Source: Branchiostoma floridae
Lineage: Eukaryota > Chordata > Leptocardii > Amphioxiformes > Branchiostomatidae
Assembly: GCF_000003815.2 (NCBI RefSeq)
Contig: NC_049994.1
Span: 10,308,538-10,372,537 of the forward strand
Direction of reading: 5' to 3'
DNA: 64,000 nucleotides
Under the pieces are notes generated by a model. The model had not been told where the DNA came from. It saw nothing but the letters and a program-made list of their open reading frames with translations, and did not search any database. The position numbers were made by a program, and so were the translations under genes. Within the stretch, counting starts at the first letter, position 1; each line of letters opens with the position of its first letter. Below are positions 37,101 to 47,006 of the stretch, piece by piece.

Positions 37101-40100
37101 GTAGCAAAGCGTTTCGTGTGTTTGTGCCTGTTTTATCATTTACAACGAGGCATTTTTGTTTGTTTATTTTGGATATTTGCATCGCATATTGTAAGTTGAA
37201 TAAAAATCAGAACTTCTGCAGAATTCGAAAACTACCAACAACATTCAACAGTCTTAGTTGTATGTTTGAATTGTGTTCATGATAATGCTTGTCTATAACT
37301 ATTCAACATAAGCCAACCAGTTGACGAAATGCACCTCTCAAAGCATATACAAGAACGGCAAATACTACTAGAGCCCTTTACCCCAAGTCGATATCTCTTT
37401 GCCCGGTATTTGGCACCACTCTTGGGGTTGATCGTTTATCAAGACGCGTTCTTTAAGATAGAACCTTTGACGGAAATACTCGACTAGACCAAGACCAAAC
37501 ATGGAGCAAAAAACTTTTAATTTCTCCCTGCAACAGAAGTCAAAATTTACCGCTTCTTTCCTTAGCTTGTTATAAACACCGTGGGCAGAAGGATGTAATT
37601 CCACGAAGACAAAGAAAGTATCATGCCTTTGGGATGGGGTGTGTAGGGAAAAACTCGCCGTTATAACGATAACCTTTAGTTGCAAATTCATACCCAAAGG
37701 CTAAGTGCAAGGGAGCACACAGTTACACACGATAACGTAAAAAAAAGGTTTAAGAAAATATCTTGTCTGTAAGATCTATCTGACATTTTCCTGTACAATA
37801 CTGGGTGTTTGATTTTTTATTTGAGTTCAGCAGCTTATTAATATTCCTACGTTTTCAATAAGTGGGTTTGGTAATTTTAGTAGAAATGTAGTTTTTTTTT
37901 CAGCCGTTCTAGATGGTCAAAGCTTGTTGGGGAAATTGTGACGACTGCTTCAAAAAACACTTTTTCTTGCAGAATCGTAATGAGAACATTTACAAAAATG
38001 TACTCCCTTCTCCCTCCATCCGTTGTATTCACTATTCTCCAAGTAGAAGCTTTGGTTGGTGGATAGTATGTAGTGGCCGCAATTTTTAAAATCTACCTCT
38101 CTCAAAAAAATTGCAACCGCTAGAAGCTACCCCGACTGAAACCTTGTAGTTGGAGAATACATTCGCTGCACGGTTAGCCATGAACAAGTAGCTTCTTGTG
38201 TCATCCATTTTCTATGATAAAACAATTGTGATATGTGACGGCAGCAACTACATGTGATATTCCAAAACGAATATATAGAGTTCAACTGATACAACAAGCT
38301 CGATACCTCTAAGTTTGCTATATTTCTATGCTGAATTGTATGAAAACAACGGCCAAAGATTTGTTCGGCAGTAATGCAACCATGGCAAAGATTGTGCGCC
38401 GTTGTTGTGAACTACGTTTTCATTGAACTTCTGTGTCAGATTTCTTTGTATTTAAAACTGTGTAATAGAGACAAACAGTATCCCAGACAAATACATTTAG
38501 ATCATACTATACTTCAAGCCAAAAATCTAAGCGATCAGAAAAACTAAGAATCGTTGTCGTTTTGTATTTTGTACAGCTTCACCTGTAAGTACATTTCATT
38601 TGGTTGCCGTTATTTCAAAACGAATCTTACATGTAAAACAGACTTCCAAATTTGCAGTTAAACCCAAGCTCTCTACAACCTTATTTCCTTGGGTTTGCAA
38701 GAATTCTTGACTGAATGATGTAGTAGAATTTTACAAATCAGAGGTGCAGCCGAACATTTTTCTTTACCCAACTGCAACATGCTCCGTGTAACAAACACAG
38801 TATCATGCATTCACTACAGCTACGTTGTTATTACTAAAAACTAAGCGTCTGCGTTGTAAATTGACCATACGTAATGCTAAAAATTCTGATGCTCATGAGT
38901 TGATAGAATTTGTATTGTATTCGATGCTAGATTTTCTGTTTTTTTTTTCTATTTTTTTCCCGTGCTGAAGAAAGATCTTATTCTTCAGCAAGTGTTAGAA
39001 CCTGAAAAGACTGTGTGCGTGTACTATCACGACTAACATATCCGCACAGTATAGATACGAAAACGCATTTGTTGTACATCACTGGTGTGATTTCCAATGT
39101 ACTGTTCGTCAGATTTCGTTAAAGCAATACAAATAATATTTTACATCTATGAAAATCTTCATTTAGTTTATATGGCTGATCGCTCAGGGTTTTTTTTTAC
39201 TTATCGTTTCGATTCGTCCGTGCGTGATCGTGATCTTCAGAATATGGCAAGAGGACCAACCGTATCTTAAAACTAGGCATAGAATCATCCGACATAGGTT
39301 TTACTGTATCATAACAAAAATATTGAAATATCTGTTATAAAACATTCAAGTATTCAGTTAGTTTGATGTGAATAAGGTCCAAACATGTTTTGCTTTGAGA
39401 ATGATTGCTGTGATTTCACTGCCTTTTATCAAAAGTACATGGACGAAATCAAATCATGTAAACTGATTATGATTTAGAATTACATTACAGTTAATCTATT
39501 TCCTTTATGAATTCATCCTTATAGTTGAAAGAGAGTACATCAATAGCAATCGGAACGTCTTGATGGAGAATTATAACATATGATTTGATGAAGACCTTTT
39601 TAACCTCCATATTTTACTGGTGCACAAACGAAGCCAAATGAAATGCCATAAACCAAGACTGTTCAATTTGAGCAGAATCAGAAGCTCAATCGAATGAAAA
39701 CACCCATATTCTTACCCACATTTCTAGCTGTATCAATGATACTTTCCTCAAACCACATACAAATTCTAAAAAGCACTAACAAGCATAGAATTGTAATATT
39801 TACTTACAGCTAGTTATCAATGCACTATTCGAAGTTATTTTTCTCTCTCCTAGATGCATTTAAAATGTATGTATTTTTCAAGCAATATCTTAGCTTGTTT
39901 TTGGACACTTTGCATTTACTATGCTCGGATATTACTTTGCATCCCTTTTCTATGTTAGATTCTGTTTCTTTCGTTGTTTTGAAACAATAAGGGGAATACC
40001 AAAAACCAGTTTTGACACCTTGGACTATCTAGCCATCGACTAGGAGAAGACAGCAACACCTACATGTATCCGCAAACACTTAAAGTACTTTTTCCTAAAA

Positions 40101-40742
40101 TGTAGGTTGCTTTTCTCACACGTTCTAAGCTGGGTGTTAAAATCACCACACGTTTAACCCAGTTCGGGATGCCGCTACCAGACACACAACAAGGCAAGTG
40201 TTTTCAAGTAGGTCATCTAGTCTAGACACAGCAAAGTTTAACTTCGAGTTAATGTGAGGGTAGGCTGAGAATTTACAGCTCTGGAGAACCGAGGTAGACT
40301 AGAGGTCGACAATGGGCACATGTGCACACCACAACGTTGTGTTAACCACTACTGAGCTTGCTGTATATCCTAATTGTACGATAGGGGTCAATTCAGTGAG
40401 TAGTGTTTTTGCCTGTGGCAATAGGCTTGCGGGGTTTGTCGACAATCACCATTTACTGCTACCAGGGACGCGAGAATACATGTAGGTAATGTAAAGCTAG
40501 TTTTGTGCCTGTTTCAATCCTTGTTTATACATCTAAGGATACCAACGCGTACGTGAATACTGTAAAATATCATCACTATACAGATGACATGGTCAGCAGC
40601 TATACGTCACTATATCCATGATATAGAAAAGATTACAAACAACGACGTAACTTTTCTCCATGATACAAACTCATAGACCAAAGTTTTCTTCGTAAAGTTT
40701 TAAGGTTCAAATATGCCTGTTGAGGTCTTTATCTATCAAATG

Positions 40743-40760
40743 TTATTATTATTATTATTA
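40743..40760 (+). repeat. Microsatellite (TTA)6
   Basis: Six perfect TTA units. Confidence 0.95.
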
Positions 40761-41913
40761 AATGTCTGCTATAATAGAAGTCTTATATTGGTAGTTGAAG
40801 AATGAGGTGATCTTTCCATGAAATATCCCAAAACATGACACAGTCCTTCACACAGCTTAAAAACCTTGTTAGGCCAGTTGCCTGGGCGCAGTAACACGTA
40901 AATAGCCTATCTAGCCTTGTGGATGTATTGCATTGGGACCGCATAGAGATCTTGGCATATTGTCTGATTCCGTACTGTTTTGCACGCATATCAAGATATC
41001 ATGATAGTCAAAACTAAAACACCTGCACATAATTATAGCGGACGTTGATACAAATATAAATCTTAACCATAAGACTGTTTTACATAAGAAATATCATCTA
41101 TAGGTCTTTGACCTCCGTAACACCAAAGATAAGAAATTCTAGGAGGAATTCTGTGCAGACTGTTTCAAATTTGACACGCAAAAGAATCCATACTGCGACT
41201 GTTACATGGTTGCTAAAACGTCTGAAACATCGGAAATGTTTGGTGCACCTAAATTTGTGGTCTATAAGGTTATGCAAACTAGGTTAAAATGTACAGACCT
41301 TGGTGACACATCGTTTATGGTGTTTGTTGTTCACGGCTGTCATAATCTCGGACCTGTATAAAAAGATAGCAACACTAAGAACTCGCGCGTAATCACGCCA
41401 ATCCTCGCGATGTTTTGGGGGTCTTGATCACCAACACATTTTGGTGTCGGGGTCAGATAACCTCCAACCTTAGGGGTCAAGGTACTCGTATGTAAAAATA
41501 AAAGCACCCATAAGAACAACAAAGACTGATCTAATGTTGACACGTACCTTTTAAGCATTTACAGCAATTTATGCCTGGTTTGTTAGCTCCATTGTTCTGG
41601 TTAAGTATGATGTAGGACGACCATAATTGAGGGAGCCACCAATACTAGGTTAGTAAGTTTTTTATTACAGTAAAAGGGTGTCAGGGTCGTGGCTTTTACA
41701 CCTCATAGTGTGAAAATCATGTAACCTTAGTATACTTGTTATACCAGTGTGACCACTACTTAACGCAAGACACAGTCTCTGACAATTACGTACCTTAAGA
41801 AAACAAGACTGGCATAAGGAATACTTGATGTATCTTAAAGACTCTTGTACTACTCTTGTAAAAACGCCCCTTATAATCTTTTTTGTAATGACACTGTTTG
41901 CGCTGCTTGCTCA

Positions 41914-41931
41914 CATATATATATATATATA
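41914..41931 (+). repeat. Microsatellite (AT)9
   Basis: Uninterrupted AT dinucleotide run. Confidence 0.9.
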
Positions 41932-43442
41932 GTTACTCACTAATGATTAGCCCCAAGTGATTTGTGACTTATTGTAGTCATTACATATTATTTACCACCC
42001 ATTACACACGAATAAGTTTACCTTTAGTCAAAGCAGGTATTGTGTTCGATATAATGTTTTCTACGTGACATTGTTGCTAATGTTTTAAAGGGGCATTTGT
42101 AGCTACTCCCGGATTGTAAGTGAATTTCTACCGCGCTTCACTTGTTCTTTCATCAGGTGTAAACAAAGGCGATGTTAAAAGTATTCCGTAGGGGTTTTAG
42201 GCGACATGGGACCTTTATCATATTCGTATGGTGGATGATTTCATAAAGATCTATCTCTGTGTATAGACATGGTTAACTAAGGAAGGAAGACACGGGAGAT
42301 AATGTAAAGTGCCAGGGGGTAGTACTATAAGGTTAAATCATAGGGACCTTGATCACATCCTCAGATAGAAAGTAGCTTCAGATTAATGACCGGTACATTC
42401 GGGCCGGTTATCGCGGGTTTTTATCTGTGCAGAAGTCACGGGGAACACACAACCTTCCGCCACTCGGCTGCCCAGGCTTTACCCGCAGGTGCAAAAGATG
42501 GATCCAAGAGATAAGACTTACACCGTATTAATGGATCAAAGACTTGGCAGCATCAAGATGTGAAGGACGATATGTCAGAAGTCGTTTACTTCTTATCACG
42601 GAAACGGCAAGACGTCCCGGTGTTTTGTATACACAAAGGTGAAAGGGGGTCGTTTGTTTAAACTTTCAAACCAGGTGTTCGATTTTAGACTTGGACCCTC
42701 CTGTCAGTCGACTGAAAGAAGAAAACAAATGATCAGAGATCGTAAAATAAAAACGGATCCACCTTCAGCTTAGTCAATCCTTGCCTTCAACGTCTTATTT
42801 TTACCAATTTTCTTTAAGATTAGAAGTAAAAAATTTCAGGAGGCAATGTCAAAATAAGCAGACATCCTGTTGTGGAAGATAAGATTGTTGGGTGTCAACA
42901 TTCCGCGCAGGTTTGACACAAGAAAACGGATGTATCGAGACAATAGACATTCACCTCAACAAGGTAACGCCTTAAACCTCATCATATCTTTAAGATGAGG
43001 CATCTAGATGTAATTTCTTCAAGTACCTAGTTATTTCTTTGCTAGCATGGTATATTTTCTGAGACGGAGTTGAATTTTATCGGCGGTACATACAGGCAGT
43101 AAGAGTTTCTTCCGTGCGTTTTACGTGAACCTGATAAGCGGACCTCTTGAGAGATGACCCCCGTGAGAGCGGAGATACCCACCGTTTTTACAACCCTGGT
43201 CATTGGCCTATGTACCGATGGTCATCTACTGTTCTACTTTAGAGATCAAAAGGCTCTATCTACACAATTTTCTGACCGAAACGGGTTTAATGGGATACAG
43301 TATTAGCTGGCTTCAGGCTAGGAAAGATCTTCGTACAAAATAGTGGCGCGCGCTCTTGTGTAGACGTCCTTAGCTTCCCTTGCAGCCTACTATAGAATGA
43401 AATTGAATAGGTATAGTTCGTACTTTTGTTTCCTGTATCAAG

Positions 43443-43471
43443 TGCAAAACGGCTTTTTTCGCCGTTTTGCA
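43443..43471. repeat. Perfect 11-bp hairpin
   Basis: TGCAAAACGGC and its exact complement GCCGTTTTGCA flank a TTTTTTC loop. It lies directly before a SINE-like fragment and may belong to that element. Confidence 0.85.
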
Positions 43472-43499
43472 ATGTTCCCAACGTAAAGGACCAAAAAAT

Positions 43500-43735
43500 G
43501 ACCCAAACTACCCTCGGATAGGACTGGGCCCAGTGCTTTAAGAAGAGCCACTTCTCTAGCATGTTAAAGAACCCACCACACTTATCAACACGAGTATGGT
43601 TCATCTCAGTGTGAGTGGATCTATTAAATCTGTCCAGATATGCAGCTTGTAGTACAGTACTGTTAAGTACAAACCTGGTGTGTTACACCATGAGGCGGTT
43701 CACCATGTATGCCATACAAACAGACAAAAACAAGT
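43500..43735 (+). mobile_element. SINE-like fragment, second copy of the intron-2 family
   Basis: GAAGAGCCACTTCTCTAGCA, TTAAAGAACCCACCACACTT and ATCAACACGAGTATGG align with the core at 17504-17567 in the Hox11-like intron, and GGTGTGTTACACC near 43677 corresponds to its 3' part. No B box is recognisable upstream, so the copy looks 5'-truncated. Edges are approximate. Confidence 0.6.
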
Positions 43736-46163
43736 ACACACACGCCTGTCAGTCAAGCTTTTTGATATTGTAAGAAACTCATAACGGTACATGCAGACAG
43801 ATAAGTTCGTCACACCTTCTAGGGCTATAAAACTCCAATACGATGTGCATTAAGATTGCTATCTCAAGATATATAACCGTATTTTGTTCGTTATCTTTTA
43901 ATAACTTTTACACGTGAACTGCGTTCTTGGGTTCTCATATGATGTATTATTTTTGTAGTCAGATATAGATATGTCATAAAGGTTCGACTTTTTTCTCCTA
44001 TAGTTGATGATGTAGATTTTCTGGTCTATGTAACACAAACTCTTATAATCTAAAGCTCTATAGAGCCCATCCGTTACCCATGAAAGCTACAAGTTGTCAT
44101 ACAGACCTTATGAAATTTTGCCCATCTTTAGAATTTTAGTCTTTCGTCTGTTTCGCATTTGTTTGTCTCTATCTATTTTCAGCAGTAATAGTTTTATGTC
44201 TTCCTTGAATATGGAAAATTTCTAACCCTGATTTGAACACCTGGTGACGTATTTCAAACGGTGGGTTGAATGTTTATTGCAAATCGATGAAGGTTCTTTC
44301 AAACCTGAAGAGATGATTTTACGACACTTTCACCACCTCGCGGCAGACACCTGCGGAGTATCACCTGTAGAGAGAGACTGTACATTCAACAGGCATGAAA
44401 TATTATACTTGCGTGTCTAAAGGGCTCTTTATACCGAGACATTACGCAAATTGGTATTCCTATCTAATACCCTTAGCTAGGGTCACTTGTTTCCCTGAGG
44501 ACTTGCCCTTCCTTTCCGAGTCTCTCTCGCTCGGTATTCCCGCAGGACCACGTTTTTTTACCCCATGAACTATCGCGTGAACTCAATTTCACCCTTGGCT
44601 TGTAAACGTGTTTAAGGACGCGGGTTAGGGTCGGGGAGACATGTATGTTTCGCTTTTATGGTGCTTTAAATCGCAAACTCTTGGCGACCCCTGAAGATAC
44701 TTGTTGAAGAAAAAAAGGGCCACGGCTTCAACCCGTGCGCAATTTGGTCGCTAGTTTGTATCTAATGACGTTGGTAACTTCCTCTCTTCTTTCAGACTTT
44801 TTCTTTCGAAGTGTCTGTTCTTGATTTTTGAATGTTACGGCTTGGTTCAATGTGTTGGCATAACGTTAACTGCCATCCTCGTCCACGGTATAATTTCTTC
44901 AGAAGTGCAGCAAACTACGCAAAACGCGCGATGAGGGGGCTCAATGAGGTTCTTTTTAGACCTTCGCGGGCTTGAGTGACAAGATAGCAGGCTACGCTTA
45001 TTCAAGTTTATAGAAAGAAAAAGTAATTTTGCTTAGAAACCTTCCATCTGTACCAAAAAAGCTCTCGTGTACCATTTTGACATAACTTCAACTAACTGCG
45101 CGGATACAACTGGTGTGAGCTGGTTGAATGAAGAACCGCTATGTACTAACTCAATGCCAAGGTCGCTCTTGCTAAATCTCTAAGCTCTGTAAGACACTGC
45201 AGTGATTTTTCAGGCGATGGAACGTGTTGGGGGAGGGGAGGGTGTGTGTGTGGTTACACCGCACTCTAGAAGCACTAGACCCAATGTCTATAACTCCGTC
45301 ACGTGGGATGCACACTTGTACTAAATGAACAAAGGTTCTACCCTTTGACCTTTCGCAGTTGTGCACTAAAAAACGTCACAGGGGACCACTCCGGGACGCA
45401 ACCTGCTTTAGCGGTGAGACTTTCCCGTACCAAAAAAAACAAGGAAAACTAATGTTCCCAGCGCTTACCGAACGTAATATTTAAGATGTTTAATGTCTTT
45501 TATGTATCGGGAACAATGCACGCAATGAATTAAAAACGCAATAAAAGCAATTACATCGACTAATTGGTCAACAAATCAAGAAAAAGGATTAGCGAATGCC
45601 GTTTGCAAATATCGTAATACATTCCGAAATGACATTTGCGATCGATGACTATAGGATTTAAGAAGACTAGAAGAAAAAAAAGGTGAACAATGCCTTCTTG
45701 TGTTCAAAATAGGCCTGGAAGTCCTCACCGTTGGACGCCAGTGTCAATAGTTTGCATTTGACATTTTTCAGAGACAACGCAGTGTCGTTACAGCGGCTTG
45801 TTTCTTTGTCAGGAAAAGAACAAAAGAGTTCAGGGTCGTTTTTTGGTGTGTGTTGGGGAGGCGACGCTGCCCCGGGAGAAAGTCTGACCCCAGAATCACC
45901 CCTGAACGCAGCGCGGTTGGCGAAACACAAACTTTGGCTTAGAATCCCACTCTTCGCTGCACGTGGCACCTTAAAACACACCCCCATAAAAAACATGTAT
46001 CTAGTTCGTGTGTCGACCAAGCCTACGAGCTCTCAGCCAATAGATGCATAGGGCAGAGGGGAATCCCAAAGTTGTGAGGTTTTTTTAAAGAATCATTTTC
46101 GGCGTATAATCTGAAAAGATGGCAAATGTCGAGTATATCGGAATGTGTGATCGACAGGGGAGT

Positions 46164-46192
46164 GTTTATTGGCTGGGTGCGGTCACGTGGTG
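46164..46192 (+). promoter_or_regulatory. Proximal promoter module of the Hox10-like gene
   Basis: GTTTATT (46164-46170) overlaps ATTGGCT (46168-46174, reverse CCAAT box) and is followed by CACGTGGTG (46184-46192). The E-box is 123 bases before the ATG. An ATAAAATA string at 46241 could act as a weak TATA element. Confidence 0.6.
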
Positions 46193-46293
46193 TTAAGAGT
46201 GTAGGGCAGAAAGGAGCAGGTAGACTTGACGGTAGTTAGAATAAAATATGCTACGGAGAAAGTCGCGGGACAGCGGCCTAGGAGAGGAAAATT

Positions 46294-46359
46294 ATGAGCT
46301 CGAGCCATGACAAGCTCCTCACCTATTGCTGGAGGTTTCCTTTTGGACGCCTACATTAG
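46294..46359 (+). CDS. Upstream ORF overlapping the Hox10-like start codon
   Basis: An ATG at 46294 (A at -3) opens a 21-codon frame ending with TAG at 46357-46359, in a different frame from the Hox start at 46307 and overlapping it. If the transcript starts upstream of 46294, scanning ribosomes meet this ATG first. Whether it is in the mRNA is not known from sequence. Confidence 0.4.
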   Translation: MSSSHDKLLTYCWRFPFGRLH

Positions 46360-47006
46360 CGGCGGCAGCGCGAACCTGTACGGCCGACCCGGGTTGTGTA
46401 TGACTGGTAACGGCGCTTTGGACAGTGCACACTGGCAGCCGTGTGCTCGCATCCCCCCGACTTCGGACGGTCACAACGCGCGAGCCCTATCCTCGTCCCT
46501 GTCCCCCCACGACGCGCCTTGGCCCGGGATCACAGGCGGTTACTACGGTACACAGGCCGTGGACTATACACCCTCGGCGATTGACCACTACTCCCTATCC
46601 TCTGGCATCAAGAGAGAAAGCCACTTCCGTGCCAAGAGTGCCAGCGAACGCTTCGGGTGCGGTCAAGACAGTATGATGGCACAGTTCTTTCCCATGGAGA
46701 GGAAACTACCACATCATTCTGACTACAACTACCTTAGTAGATATCAGTACAGCAGCAATAATAAAGACTATCACAAGCTGTCCAACTCCACGCACGGAGG
46801 GGGACCAACGGCCCCATCAGCTGGAATATTCGCCGCTACAGAGAAGCACACCGGCGGGCTCGGACAGTGGAGTGCCCCGCCAGGCCCTACGACAGGACCC
46901 GTGGGTAACAACAACTTCTCCGGGGCCGATTCCCACCCAAACACCGCCTGCTCCACGCCCCCTGCCTCGATACCTAGCAGCACCAACGGAGCAAGCCCTC
47001 TGCAAG
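46307..47006 (+). CDS. Hox10: Exon 1 of the Hox10-like gene
   Basis: Encodes residues 1-233 plus one base. The donor is GCAAG|GTACTC at 47006/47007, phase 1. Intron retention would add only 11 residues before a stop at 47039-47041. Confidence 0.93.

Larger units (their letters stand above)
31440..46160. other. Intergenic region, second part, between the Hox11-like and Hox10-like genes
   Basis: Mostly AT-rich. A long tract at 37700-40780 has no open frame of 60 codons on either strand. Minus-strand frames at 37368-37697 (109 codons) and 45667-46020 (117 codons) have no domain. GC-richer islands occur at 33.34-34.13 kb (separate entry), about 42.38-42.75 kb and 44.3-44.7 kb, the last with three CACCTG E-boxes (44238, 44348, 44362) and a TTTTATGG Cdx-type site. 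No gene is supported. Confidence 0.65.

Noticed and set aside
37368-37697. 109-codon minus-strand frame with protein-like composition
   Set aside because: No family recognised and no neighbouring exon; a database search would be needed to revive it.
45667-46051. Overlapping 117- and 106-codon frames just upstream of the Hox10-like gene
   Set aside because: Opposite-strand frames over the same bases in GC-richer promoter-proximal DNA; no domain in either.
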